A DNA stretch of 64,000 bases from Brachycybe producta (GCA_036925085.1 JAUPFP010000013.1:3001155-3065154); one strand, 5' to 3'. Shown: positions 46,598 to 59,874, counted from the first letter of the stretch. Notes: generated by a model from the letters alone, not told the origin. A program made the numbers and translations.

Positions 46598-49500
46598 GAC
46601 GACTTCAGACATATGTTTCATTCAGTACCATAAACTCCAAATTCTAACCAGATGCCATTTTCTCTTCTTGAAATCTGATGATATTGTTTGAATTAATGGA
46701 GGTTCTGTTTTATTGGCATGCACTTTTATGACACTTTTTCTCTGTTCAAACATAGGATTGGTCAAAGATTTGCTTATAATAAACATTTTATTACACTATC
46801 TTCAGTGTGTATATTCTTATGTTCAAACTTCAGAATATTTTTTTTTTGCTTTGATGATGAAAATGGTTTTGAAATGAAACTAACAGCTGTTTACATTTAA
46901 CACTTTTCTTCTAAATAAAAGTTCTAAACCGCCTATAACCATCTTTACTGTCTTTTTTGAAGTTGTATCCGGTTTTAAAACAGATTTCAAGATGGTTCTC
47001 AAGAAAACAGAAAGAATAAAACTGACGGAAATTTATTTTATTTGGATTATTTATAGCTTTAAATTTATTAAATAAAAAAATTCTAAATTACTTTCTCTTT
47101 AATGATTTTTCCGATAATTATAGCTTTACATTGACCATATGTAAAAAAATATATCTTAAGAAAGTAAATGGTTTCCTTTAAAAAAAAACACATTTTATGC
47201 AAAAAGAGAGGCTCATCATCACACAAGCTTCTTTAAAATAGATTTTTTAGCTTTAATAGTTGAAGTTTGAAAACCAATAATTAAGTAATTTAAACTTCAA
47301 CATGTAAACAAACACTGTAATAAATTTGATAACAAACTGTATAATTGTGAACTAAAAGGGCATTAGCATTTTATAGTAGCTAGTTTTAATTATGATAGAT
47401 GCTTTCAACTGTTCGCCACTTGCCCAATTTTGTTAATTGTTAGCTTTCATATAAACACAGGTCCATATCTATTTATTGGTACAATTTATATATATACAGT
47501 ATGGAAGAAACAGACACATGTGTTACACAGTTAAACCACAATGAAACATCATTTTCTCTCTTGTTTTATTTTGTTAACATTTCTCTCAAAAAACTTTTAT
47601 TAACTCGAATTTTGAGGAAGCAGCTGTGAACATTTTTCATTGGTCTACGTGAAACTACATCTTTTTTTGGGGGGAAATTCTTTTATAATGTAAATCAATG
47701 AGATTAACATAATACAATTGGCCTGTTCTGACACAATAGAATTAAAAAGTGGCAATGTTCTCATAAATTTATTTCTGTCTTTTTTCTAAGTTACAACATA
47801 TTATAGATTTGAGTAATTTTTTTTTTGGGTATAGGAATAAATAATTTTCCTAATACTTTTCTTTCATTTCTTTATATATCAAAGTTACGAACTCATTTGA
47901 ATTACAAATGATTTCATAATAATAAACTACATTTACGCCCATATTTCTACTTTTTATCTTTCATGAAAGCGATTAAGATATGTTAATCTTTCTATGATTT
48001 CTTTTGTTTATTGAGAAATAGTTTTTTGTTTTATTGTTATTTTTTTAATTTTAATCAACAGAACTATAATTTGTTATTTACATGTATATATTTTTTATTT
48101 ATTATTAATTAAGGAAACCTGTTGAAAAATAATTTAAAAATTTGTCAATAGATGTGTGACCTCAATATTAGTATAATATCTTGTACACAGACATAATTAA
48201 CATGAAAATATCCTTATACCCTAGTACACACCTGATAGGTTAAAATGAATTAAAATACTAAACATGTTCTACAGAGCTCTGTTAAGGATTAAAAACATAT
48301 ATATTGATTTCAATATATTCAGAATTTCACTTTGCAAGGAATTTAACAGAAGCGCCATATATCTTTCAATACAAAGGGACCATAGAAATATTCTGATTTT
48401 TTTATTTCTATTTGTAATTTCTGCTGATTTTTCGGCATGTGTGATTCTTCCCTTACTCTGTATCTCCATAAAATAACTTACACCTTGTGCACACATGAGA
48501 ATAAAATATTCAGCTAAATGCATTTAGAAAAACGTTTTACTTCATTAATTCAAATTAGAAAAATGAAACTGCAATTAAAAATTTAAATAAACATGTCATG
48601 TACATATAACTAACTACTAAAATGCATTTCAATGTGTATTTACCTACAAAATATAATCTGGTATAATAATATCTAGACAGCATGTTGCTCCATCTATTGC
48701 ACAATTTTTAAATGAGTCATCTTTATATTTTACATTGATGATGATGATATACAGTACATAAACAAAATAATTTCTACTTCACAATAAGCTTTTTTTTTCA
48801 TATAATAAGCTTTTCTAGATAATAAATTATATAGGCGTTTTTCTTATTTCATAATTGGAGTACATTTAGATTATATCTGTTCACTTTTTTGTTGTTAACT
48901 TCTTGTTCAGTGTTTGATTTCATCTTCATGTCCAGTTAACATTTTTCCATTAAGATGTTTTTTGGGCCTTGCAAACAATTTTAACAAGATAAAATAATCT
49001 TCCTTTTTTATCACCTACCACAATTAACAATTTTTTTGTGAAAACCAAATATATATATATATATAAATCTGCTGACAAATTGAGTAATATATTTTCATAA
49101 AAGTACTTAAAAGTAGCCTACTACTTATGACAGTTTTATTGTTCATACACAAATGCATGCACACAAGTAATTTTTATGTAAAATTGAGATGTATTTAAAT
49201 AAAAACGTCGATATACCTTAACATCCTCCTTTAATATGTATCTTAAACGCTTAAAACAGTGGTTAAAAATATAAAAAAAAATAAACTGCATATAACTAGA
49301 GTGTGAGTCAGATTTTCGCCTTTAGGACTTAAAGGGGTTTGGCTTATAAACAAGTTGTTTGTTGGGTGTGCCCAAATAAAACACTCTTAGGTCACTAACA
49401 TGACTTTGTTAAATTGTTCATTGTCTCTCTCTTTTTTCTTGTTTAGAGATGACCACCCCCATTAATCGTGATAATATGCTAATGTCCACATTAAGTTTTG

Positions 49501-50768
49501 TCTGTGTTTATTATTTAACTTGGAGAAGAAAAAAAAATGAAGAAATGCTTGCTAATTGTCGCCATCGTATCATCTTTCTTTAATTTCTTAATGATTTAAA
49601 GTGGCAATCTCATCAGAGAACATTCATAATGGTTCTTCTTATCATGATATGATTAAGAACTTAAGAAGGTCTTCAAACAAGAACTTTCCGGTTCTATGGT
49701 TGAGTGTGACTAACAGATGGCACCATTGCTCCTCAGATCTAATTCGTTTCCACTTTTGAATACGATGTTTGCCCTGCCATTTGTTCTAATATCATAAAAA
49801 TATGTAACAAGATAACAAATTTAAACAATGCTTTACCGATGCTTAAGGAATGTTGTCCCGGAGCTCGTTTAATATTTGCTGGTACTAGCAGACAGTAAAC
49901 TTGCCCAATGGAAACAGTCTCGATAAATAACTAACATACCGGGATTGTTAGTAAGTCGAGTTGCGGACAGGGCTACTTTGCTGTCTTGTTACCAGTCACG
50001 TGGCCCCCTTCCTCCTTCCAGTTACTCTATGGAAACTCCAGCTTGCACAGTTACGGGCTAGTGAATTTTCTGCCAGCATGGCGACGAACCTTATAAAACT
50101 AATATTCCAATAAAACTAATAAAACTAGCCCAAAAGCAAAATAAATATCTATTCAGCCACATTAAATATTTATTTCTCTATTTTGCATCTAGGCAAATAT
50201 ATAGGCTACCGTGCCGTTTGCAAAAAACAAAAGTTTGGGAATCACCACTCTTGATGTAATAGGTAGCCTCCACCTCCAACATTCGTAACTGTTTCTGATG
50301 GATTCATTTCAGATAAGTAAGCCCAAAATATAAAATATAAATAAGAAAATAAACAGTGTAAACATCTCCTGAGAATAACATCATGTTGTTACAGTGTATT
50401 AAAGAGTGGACGATTTTTGAATTTCCTTCACTCACCCACGCCTCGATGTCTATATAGTAGTTCTCACACTATTTTTATGTTTGTGTTTATAGTGGATATG
50501 CTACTTGAACGTAGACAAAACTTTTTTTAAGTTGTGTCAAAGAGGTGATTGGAACATGAAACACTTATTAAAAGTTTGAAAACAAAAGGGTGAATAGCCT
50601 ATGACTTGTTTAAATATCTCTGTTTTTGTAGTAGGTATTAATCAAAAAACATTTAAAAGTTCTATTGTACTTAGACAATATCTTACAATTTTGAAACTTT
50701 GAATATGATCAAGTGTGATTGATTGCTGATGAGTGATCTGCTATCACAAATGTCACACAATATTGCAA
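46598..50768. other. AT-rich DNA with minor repeat remnants
   Basis: 48218-48300 is a piece of family B (CTAGTACACACCTGATAGG, TGTTCTACAGAGCTCTGTTA). 48478-48540 carries another family-B-like end (ACCTTGTGCACACATGAG). 50130-50166 is shared with 41553. 50226-50256 (AAAGTTTGGGAATCACCACT) is a hAT-type right end, followed at 50267 by GTAGCCTCCACCTCCAACA. No gene seen. Confidence 0.5.
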
Positions 50769-51032
50769 TGGCCAATGCCTTGGTAGCACAGTGGAGAAAG
50801 TCTCCATTTGTGGTAGACCTACTGAGGGTGCCGGGTTCGAATCCTGTTTTAGCATAGATGTTTGTGTTGTCCTCACTTGATTACTGGACTTGTGTATAGA
50901 CTGACTTGTGAATTGATTGCAATTGGTTTGCGAATTGGTATGTTTGATTGGACTGGGTGTGACTTGACAGGTATGTTCCTCAAAGACCTCGATGTTGAAA
51001 GGGTCGTTAAATTTGAGACTAATAACAACAAC
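50769..51032 (+). mobile_element. tRNA-derived SINE, looks whole
   Basis: The 5' part has a tRNA-like A box (TGGTAGCACAGTGG, 50780) and a perfect B box GGTTCGAATCC (50834-50844) at normal spacing. The 3' part runs to CGTTAAATTTGAGACTAATA and a short (AAC)n tail. A 9-bp duplication ATATTGCAA flanks it exactly (50760-50768, 51033-51041), showing LINE-type retroposition. Length 264 bp. RNA polymerase III would be expected to read it from the internal boxes. The open frames over it on both strands are artefacts. Confidence 0.9.
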
Positions 51033-51484
51033 ATATTGCAACGCACCAGTATTGTCACGTTTATAGTTGACATTTTAGGATCACGTTCTCTCTGGTATTT
51101 GCACAATTTACACACAAATCGTAAAATGCCTACTATAAAAGTGGCAGTAGATATAACATCAGTTAAATGCTAACTTATTAACATTTACAAACAGAAGTTA
51201 TCACTTATCAAAGTTATCAGTTTTTCAAACAAAAAATTCATATCTTTGCAGTATATTACTACTTTACTAGTATATTATACAAAATGCATAATGCATCCTT
51301 CAATATCCAGCCGCTTCCCACGTGATAATCGGTATAACACAAAAAGAAATTTTTTGTGCAGTTCTGCAGGAGTTAAACAATTTTTCTTTGTCGCAATCAG
51401 AAATATTGCAAATAATAATTTTAATTTACATGAAAGTACTTAGACGTTTTTTTCTTATAGTATAACAGCTTGGTGACTGACTAA

Positions 51485-51590
51485 GCGCCAACTTTTTGGC
51501 GTTTAATGGATTCCGATTTGCGTTTGTTCAATTGGGCATTTATCTAGTTGACGCTTATTCAGTTGACACTTATTCGATTTCGCATGAAAT
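51485..51590 (+). repeat. Degenerate ~18-bp minisatellite
   Basis: Imperfect words CATTTATCTAGTTGACG, CTTATTCAGTTGACA, CTTATTCGATTTCG, GTTTGTTCAATTGGG in tandem, about six units. Confidence 0.65.
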
Positions 51591-53551
51591 CAGCTTGGCT
51601 CTTAATTATTAAGTTTTCTAGATTGAGGAGTCGAGTATGTTTGACTAAGATCTTGGCTAATTTTAGCTTCGAAGAGCTGGTATATACAGTTGTGCACGTT
51701 TTGTTGCGGTGTGCAATGTAATAGCACCGCCTACATTTCCCAAGAAAGCAAGCATCTAGCTTACCTGCATTCTTGCTTTTTGGAGAAGACGTCATGTTTG
51801 CAACTTTGCACAGTGGCCTTTTCATAATAGTCTTTCTATGGTCTGATATTTGAGAAGGAAATGGCAAAATCAAGCACATCCAAAAATTCCTTTTCTTATA
51901 CAGATATTGTCTGGAAAGTAGAAAGTATAACAATAACCCTTCTAAGATTTTTTACAGCATAAAGTCATAAGTCTTTAAGTGTCCAATTGCGCCCATTATC
52001 TAAGAATTCCTGCTCTAGGAATTTCTATAAGACAGTAAATAAATTCGAAAAATAAACGAATTTCATTCAAATTGTTAAAAAAAATCAAATATATTTTCTT
52101 CAGTATCAAGAGCTGTAGGTGGCAAAAAGAATTACCTTATGAATGTTATCTCAAGAGGTTGTAGTGCAACACACGTAGGAAAGGAAGACCACCTTTTAGT
52201 TTTAGGTGGAGTACTTCTGTGTGGTTGGCAGAAATATATGATGAATATGAAATCATTAAGAACATGCCTAATTTTCATGTCTTTCGGATATATACTGTAT
52301 ATTCAACCAACACCACACCTTTGCATAAAGATAAAAAATCTCAACTCTTGACTCTTCAAAAATCCACCTGCCTATTTTTTTTAGTGTGGCTTGATTAGAG
52401 TCGACTACCGGTATTTCATCATAAAAGTGAATCTTCCGCCCAAAAAAAAAAACAACATCGGCATATATTTATAATATAGTGTAACAATCTTGGTGGTGCC
52501 TAACCTTTTTTTTTTCTTGACCCTAAATGATTGCGAACAACGCCCAAGCCTAAAGAAATATTTAAAAAAAAAAACTAATGGACAACTTCTGTACATTTAT
52601 TATTTATGGGTTAAACTTTTGAAGTTTGTACAAGGCTGTTTTTAAAGACAAAAAAAATTAAGAAATTTTATCACGGGACCTAATTATCAAAAGAACCTGA
52701 AAGCAAATGATTAACTTATGCAGTTTTTAAAACGATTGTTTATATGTTTATCAACTTTTTTTCCCCTCAATGTTTGTCATACAAATGACATTAGAAAGGT
52801 CAAATTCTGTTACCTCTCCCCCCCCCCCTCAAAAAAATCCAGTAAAATTACAATAAGATTTGATATTATATGTTTCTATAAATGTGTTCACATTATTTAT
52901 TATCTTTGTATCAAAATTTTGCTAATGATGCCATTAGTAATGAGTACTAATGACTTTAATGAGGTTGTTTATTATTTTTTCTCTCCTAAAGACAAAAAAA
53001 CATGCATATAACCTGACCTTTCGACCTCCCCACTCCCCCTTGTGAATTCCCGTCAGTTGTTTTCTACCTATAATTTTTTCTTCATTCTTTCACTAATGTT
53101 TTTTTTTTCTTCAGAAGAAAATTTTCATCAAGAATAAAAGAAATTCCATAAAAGCTAGTAATTTTTGGCAAAGTTAAAAGTCAAGTTATTCTGAAAAATT
53201 ACTAAATTATATTAAACTAAATTATTTACTAAACTATATTATGCAGAAACACAAATTCACTTGTAATTTTACAATACTTACTAGCCTTTTAGGCAATGTA
53301 CAAAACGCCTAAAACAAGCCATTTCGCATAATTTTATAAAAAATATTTTCTAGATTTTCTTGCTGATCTACACATTTTTCACATTGAGTAAATTAGTGTT
53401 ACTCAAAGTGGTGGCCTGAAGCGAATTTACAAAAGCAACAGTATAGACCTACTGGTAATTAATGCATTCTTGTAATATCTTTATTAAGGTCTAAACGTTT
53501 CTAGCTAATTAAAAAAATTCCTAGTAGGTGGCGTTGTAACAAAATTACAAC
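51591..53551. other. AT-rich DNA, no gene seen
   Basis: A 124-codon minus-strand open frame (51559-51933) matches nothing I know and overlaps the minisatellite. A C run at 52820-52829. Otherwise featureless. Confidence 0.5.
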
Positions 53552-53754
53552 ACAGGCAGTTAGAAATCGGGGAGAACTTCAGTTGGCTATGTTATTATGA
53601 CGACCGGCAACTTCTAATTGGTTGGTTATGTATTCTGACGTCACATACTCCGCCCTTTTCAACGTCGAACCACACAGCAAACCGATTAGAAGTTGCCAGT
53701 CGGCATAACAAGGGCGGAACCAACTGAAGTTCTCCCTGATTTCTAACTGCCTGT
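53552..53754. mobile_element. 203-bp Mutator-like MITE with 9-bp TSD
   Basis: Almost entirely inverted repeat: arms of ~80 bp start ACAGGCAGTTAGAAATC on both sides and run through GAACTTCAGTTGG and GGCAACTTCTAAT. Perfect 9-bp duplication AATTACAAC (53543-53551, 53755-53763). Long TIRs with 9-bp duplications are the signature of Mutator-like elements. No coding capacity; high arm identity suggests a recent insertion. Confidence 0.92.
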
Positions 53755-54159
53755 AATTACAACTAATATAAAAAATCCCTTTTAATTAAATTAATTTGAA
53801 TTCGACTTGTATTTGGCCTTTTTTCACTAAATAAACTTTAGTGCATGGTATTTTTCACAATTATTATTTTTAATTATTTTCAATTTTTCCGTTATTCTAT
53901 GTTAATTTCCATAAACATAGATTTATAACAAATTTTATTAAAATAGTTTGAACTCCAAGGTTAAAATTCCAAAATCACTTTACTTAAAAAGGCGGTCACC
54001 GGTTTTTTATGTTCTTAAATGTTCTAAAAGAAATTTAAATGTCCATCATTTTCAAACTTTCTAATTTGTATTTTCACTTTTGCGGAATTACACCGCAGAA
54101 AAGAAAATTCATTTTCTTTTTCTGCAATCTGCATTCCTTGTATAATTGTGTTCACACAT
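53755..54159. other. AT-rich DNA, nothing recognised
   Basis: No repeat or coding signal seen. Confidence 0.5.
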
Positions 54160-54246
54160 AAAAAAATAAATGAGGAACATGGGTGTAGGCGCAGGAGGTT
54201 TGGAGGGCGCATTTTGGGGTTTAAACCAAACCTAGCTACGCCACTA
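54160..54246 (-). mobile_element. Transposon end (CTAGTGGCGTAGCTAGG)
   Basis: On the minus strand the segment begins CTAGTGGCGTAGCTAGGTTT, close to the CAGTGGCGTAGCTAGG terminus common to several animal DNA transposons, followed by GCGCCCTCC and CTGCGCCTAC. The other end was not found. Confidence 0.5.
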
Positions 54247-55739
54247 GATGAGGAAATGTGTTTGCCCCCTATTGAGCAAAGAGAAAAACAAAATTACACA
54301 CATAACCAAATTACAATCAACACATGCTTCATGCTGATTGGTCTTTTTAGGCGGAATATTTTACAACAGAAAAAAAAAAAAACGTTCAGCTTTATTCAAC
54401 TCAATTTTTCAACAAATTTTTTGTTCACTTTTGGCATAAAGTTTTCTTAATTACATATTCCTTTGTACTTTTCTGAACAGAATTCCGAGTGTGTGTTCCA
54501 GGTTTAACATAGTATTTTTTGTTTGTTTGAAGCAGGTCCCAAAAACATTGAGATAGAAAAAAAATCCGAGTCCGAAACTGCCAAAAATCTGATAAGTTTG
54601 ATAAACAATGGCCTAAATCACCAGTAATTGTGCCAATTTACTACAAAAGTGATTATGCACATTGTCTAGTAATTCTGTAGAATAACTGATTTTCCCATTT
54701 AGACTGTAAAATATTAATGAACCTATAGAACTTGTATAAAGAATATGTTAAGTAGACTTTTTCTTGCAATTTTTATGTATTCTAGTGGAATACACAAACA
54801 CAATTCAAGACACACCAATATGCATTGCAAACAAACACGTCCTTTTAAAGTTTTCATGACATTTATATTTTTTTCACCCCATTTTTTATTTTTTCATTGC
54901 TACTTCTTGTGTCTCTCTACCTTTAGGTTTTAAACATTGTCCTTAACTTTTTTTTAATGTTTTAGCTGAGATTGTCGTTACTCATACAAATGACTTAATA
55001 AGACTTTTTTTCTATATAGAGTCGTTTTACACCTAATTAGCAATATTTTACGACCATTTTCAACCACATAAACTGATTTAATTAGGACTTTTGTGGCGTA
55101 TTCATTGAACGTTTTCATACTTGTACACCTGAGGGAGAACAAAAAAAAATATGGAATTGAGGGAGTGGAAAAGAGTTCCTTCCAGGTGGAAAGAAAAACT
55201 TTTCTAGTTTCATCATTTGCGAGCAAATTAAGTCTCGCCACCAGCTGTCTGTCTCTCTTTATTCAGTTTACTGCCAAAATCTCTTTTTGTTTCAATATAA
55301 GCTGAGGTTAAATTGTTTCATTGCATTTTTGTATAGAACTATGGGCACATTCTGAACAAACAAAACTGTCTCAACTGAGATTTTTTTTTGTTTTTGAGAA
55401 AGAAAAAAAGGCAATTTCAGCATTTCTCCATCATCTCTAGCACCTCTGAAACATAAAAAAAATATTATACGAGCATGCTTGAAATACCTGTGGGCTTCTC
55501 CTATATGTGTTAAAATACTCCTAAACTGTTTGTATAATGAGAATTTTTCGTTTTTATATTGTCGTTTTAACTGCAAGAAAAAATGTCAACTGCATCATTA
55601 AGAGGAAGAAAAAAAAAGTTCGTAATATCATTGTTGTCATGAAATTACTGAAAATTAACCCACAAAATAAAACCGAGGTTAAAAGGTTATTCTGGAGGTG
55701 TTTTAGTGTTGAAGAAAAAATTTCTTTGTACTGTGTAAA
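54247..55739. other. AT-rich DNA, no gene seen
   Basis: Open frames at 54978-55576 are unrecognised and overlap on opposite strands. Homopolymers only. Confidence 0.45.
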
Positions 55740-55926
55740 GCCTCATATTCAAAAAGAAAACTTGACCCTTGAATCCTCTAAACGGGTTTCTACATAGAAA
55801 AATTAGTTTTATTTAATATTTTTGAACTGGGGTGTCTTTACACCTTTATATTTCTGTATTCGAACTCTTCTCAAGAGATTTCAAGTTAAAGTTCAAGTGC
55901 TAAGTTTCTTTCTTGAATTTGGGCTC
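55740..55926. mobile_element. Family C TIR element, short copy
   Basis: Left GCCTCATATTCAAAAAGAAA and, reversed from the right, GAGCCCAAATTCAAGAAAGA, with CTTAGCACTTGAACTT; subterminal CTTGAATCCTCTAAACGGG matches 13595 and 45602. About 187 bp. Confidence 0.65.
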
Positions 55927-57494
55927 AAAAGTCTGTCATGGATTGCTAGAATGTGAATGGCTCAGATAGGCACAGTAACATTATATGGTCACTTTACATG
56001 CAAATTACCTTTGTTTTATAAAATGAAACTAGAGTCAAAGATAATGGGTAGAAATTCTGAATTTAAGTATAGACAAAACGTTTTTGCTGTTAAATTTTTC
56101 AGGCACCTTTCGAATTTACAAGCAATTTTCAAAAAGCTCGGTCTTATGCCATTTTAAAAAACAGCAATGTGTTTTGAATTTTAACATTGAAATCATCTAC
56201 TGAGAAACACATCAGCCATAAGTTATTACATGTATTTGCCACAGAATTTTGTATCAATGGTAAAACGTGAATATTGACGTAGAAAATAATCTTTGATAAA
56301 TAGAAAGAGACAGGCTTCTTAATGCCTTGATGGGTAATAGTAAATATAATTTTTTTAGAAAAAAAAGTGGCTTTGTTGTCCATTCTGAAATACATGGAGA
56401 TTAAGATAGAGACCAGAGAATCACAATTTAAACTTGTGAATGAAATAAAACCCAATTTTTTTTCGTTCACTGCCAAATTCAGGAAAAGGGAGTGACGTGG
56501 CTTTTTTATGGACACAAAATTTTATGACTTATATAAAGTGAAAGGAGATTATTTTTTGTCATTTTTTTTAGTAAAGAGGGGGTTGGGGGTTGAATAGTTT
56601 TCCATATCACCCTGAAGAGAAAAACATTAGTGGGGGAAATGATGGGAGATGGTGGTAAAGAGCTTGTGGTACACATTATGTTATCAATACTATTGAATAT
56701 GGGCTATCTATATGTGTATTCATTGATAGGCCTACTGATCACTTGCCTTATACAGATACCAAATAATGATTACTAATAATTGCAATGGATAAAATACAAT
56801 ATATAACTCACAATATAAAGTTGTATTTTTATATTATATATATGAAAATGGCCACCAAGTGTTTCTGAAAGCCGTGAATAAATTGTGATATAACACAAAA
56901 AAAAAGTTGAGTCATTGAGTAATAAACTAGATATGATATAATATTATTGTTCATTGCATAATGAAAACTAACATAAAAATGATACATTTTGTTAGTGGTT
57001 GTCATATTTTGTATTGTATTTGAAAATAGACAATTAATTTTTATTCGTGAACTTGCTTGTTAGAATGGTTTTTACTCTTTTGTTATATACATTATTGTGT
57101 GTTCCCTCCTACATTTTACTATAAAATGTAATTTTAATAAAGTGATAAAAGCTGATAAAAGCTTTAGGGTTATAATACTAATTTTATTTTCTCATTTACA
57201 GAATGTGAATCTATACTTGTAGATTCAGCTGCCGATATTCTCAGCCATTTGGAATTTATCTAAATTGGTGTAGAAGTTATGTAATTAAATGATAACTTGA
57301 TAACACATAATAAAAGTACAATGAATGATATTTGCACAATTTGCAGGACATTACAAATAGGTACACGTTTGCAAAACAGTGTTTCCTAGCTGCTATTCAA
57401 GTTGCTACTCAGATTCGCTTACTAAATGTTGCAAATGATAAATATTATTTATTAATTCAAGATTACTGGATGAAGTTAATACAAGCTGTACTAT
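55927..57494. other. AT-rich DNA, no gene seen
   Basis: A 123-codon minus-strand open frame (56144-56515) is unrecognised. A G-rich stretch at 56576-56660 has no clear meaning. Confidence 0.45.
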
Positions 57495-57745
57495 CAAACT
57501 CGGTTATATTGACATCGGAGATAACGACAACTCGGCTATAATGTCAAATTAATGCCAATGAAAAAGAATTCCTATGTAAATAATGCTATTTTTTCTCGGT
57601 TATAACGGCATTCTACTTCAAAACGTCGCATGTCCATGTTTTGACCTATTGCAGTTTTGTCAAGTTTGTATAATCACTGATCATTGATCAGTTTTCAGAG
57701 CTGAATCGATAATCTTGAAGAACGGGACATGTGGCGTTTTGAAAA
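57495..57745. mobile_element. Possible pogo/Tigger-like nonautonomous fragment
   Basis: Four subterminal words of the form CGGTTATAACGACAT (ACTCGGTTATATTGACATC, CGGAGATAACGACA, CTCGGCTATAATGTC, CTCGGTTATAACGGCATT) recall the tandem subterminal repeats of pogo-type elements. An inverted pair AAACGTCGCATGTCC (57620) / GGACATGTGGCGTTT (57725) and the palindrome ACTGATCATTGATCAGT (57676-57692) follow. Ends not defined. Confidence 0.4.
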
Positions 57746-59320
57746 AAAGCTCCTCCACTGATCCATGTTATTATTTTTTGTTAAATTGTTCTCATTGGTC
57801 AATGCGATCTGGTCATCCAATTAACTCTTAGGAAACTATTAAATTTCTTTAAATAATCTTGTCGGAGATCTTAATTTGGCATAAGGTATACTATCTAGAA
57901 ATCTCACATACTTTTTTAATATTGTGTTTCACTTATTTTTGCTAAGAATGGTTTTTTTATTGGAATATCAGTAGCCCAAACTTTTAATGGCAGTGACAAT
58001 TTCACTTTATTCTTGTTCCTCAAGGGTTATCAGATTAAATAATACATTATTAACATAAACAGTGAACAGAACACAGAACTGAACAGTAAGTAAGTCAGTA
58101 AGAATGGGGAAGTGAGAAATAGGTCAAAAACCTAATAATATGCAAATGTAGTCAACATGTCTACATTAGAGTAGGCTATTATATTATAGTGTTCAGATTC
58201 CCTCTTGTTGATATTCTGGCATTGCAAATGTATTGATATTTTAATCAAAAAGTCTTTTGTGTTTCGGACATGTGAAGTCATCTCAGGATTGTGACTACAA
58301 ATTATATTGAAGCTCTCACTCATCTAGCTATTTTATTATCATCATCCATTCATTTCCGTGGAATTGAGACAAATTAATGTATAGTCATTTTTGCAAATGG
58401 CATTTTCAATTGAATAATTTACGTTCAATGGAACGCCTCAAGTGAAGAAATTGATGAGAGTCGATTTTTGAACATTGTGCAATGTGCATCACGATTTTTT
58501 TTAACATAATATAATAAGAAGTAAGGCCAAAAGGGGAAAGAAAAGTTAGGGTTTGACCCGGGGTATAGACAGCGTTTTTGTGTTGTTTTACAATGATGAT
58601 ATCACTTAAGTCTGACTCATATTCCGCTTGCAAGTTAGCGCCTATTGTCATAGAAGATGTATAAAAATGATATACCCATCTTGTATATAATTTTCTGTAT
58701 TTGTCATATTCATGTATTTTCATTCAAAATATAAGCAACAGTCTATGATTATAATGTTTGTGGTGAACAAGGGTATGGAGTGGGGCTACTTCTCCCTCTA
58801 TCAGTATGAAAGTGTGTGCCTTTTATGTTGAAAGCTCCTAATCTAGTTAGGTTTTTTTTTAGCGGAATTAATGTTGTAGACTGATGGCATTTATTGGAAA
58901 AGAATCTATATATATTTTGAAAAACTTTAATAGTTTTCAATTCTGAAAGTGAAATTGAAATTATGAGTCACAGACAGTTTTGAAATGCCACGCACAATAT
59001 TTTGTTGACGTCTCATGAGTACATTTGCTACACAATACTAGTTATAATTTTTAAAAAAACTATTTAACACTTGTCATATTTCATAGTTTTAATTTTTAAG
59101 CTTTTGGTTTAACCCTAAATTAATTTCTAGCTTATTAAGCTGAACAGTACATGTATTTTCAAAACCATTTTTATTTCACATACTGTGTATGTTGTGTATA
59201 ACTGTATTCTAATCTAGTTTCTAACAAAATTACATATTTTTCTTAACAGGGTTTTCGAGCAAAGCATATAATTGCACAGAGTTTGGAGAGGAGCTGAAAC
59301 AGACAATTATAATTTATAAC
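57746..59320. other. AT-rich DNA, no gene seen
   Basis: Open frames at 58132-58940 (minus) are unrecognised. Nothing else. Confidence 0.45.
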
Positions 59321-59874
59321 CAGGGCAAGGAGGTTCATGCAAACGCGTGTTTAGTATTCTGGCTCAGAATTCATGCTAAATGAGATAGGAACATGATTCA
59401 TATCATGCTGAAGCTAAATATATGAATTTTATAATGCATGTTTTTGCATATTTTGATATTTTTTTCAAAGCATGCATATTTTGCCAAAATTGGCAAAAAA
59501 AGTGCATAAATTGTAATTTTTGCAATTATTTCAAAAAAAAAAATAGGTCTCAGAACTTTTCTGACTTAATGAAAATTGTGGAAATATACTGTATAAGGGG
59601 AACATAGAATCAGGTTCATCATATAAATAAAATTAAGGATGAACTTAATACAAATGGTACTCTGAACCACTTACACTCCTCGTTAAGAGAAATTTTTCTA
59701 AATATTAAAATTTTTTGAATTTGAAAATTTAAAAATGTTGCTTGTTGCCATTTTCTTTAATTTCCATGGGTGAAATTTTTTATAGTGCATATTTAATGGC
59801 ATATTTAGTTGTTTTTTGTTGCAAGAATACATGCATATTTTGTTGCTTTTAAGTGCCGGAACCTCCTTGCCCTG
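59321..59874. mobile_element. 554-bp hAT element with perfect 8-bp TSD
   Basis: Ends CAGGGCAAGGAGGTTC and GAACCTCCTTGCCCTG are exact 16-bp inverted repeats. The 8-bp duplication TTTATAAC is identical on both sides (59313-59320, 59875-59882). The interior is AT-rich and dotted with TGCATATTT/GTGCATAAATT words in both orientations, a pattern like the clustered subterminal motifs to which hAT transposases bind. No transposase frame, so nonautonomous. Confidence 0.95.

Noticed and set aside
50769-50850. Functional tRNA gene
   Set aside because: The tRNA-like part continues into a SINE body and tail with a 9-bp duplication; acceptor pairing is poor.
50709-51173. Open frames of 80-110 codons on both strands
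   Set aside because: They lie across a tRNA-derived SINE with target duplications.
51559-51933. 124-codon minus-strand open frame
   Set aside because: No recognisable domain, no splice or family support, and it overlaps a degenerate minisatellite.
56144-56515. 123-codon minus-strand open frame
   Set aside because: AT-rich composition with no motif; consistent with chance.
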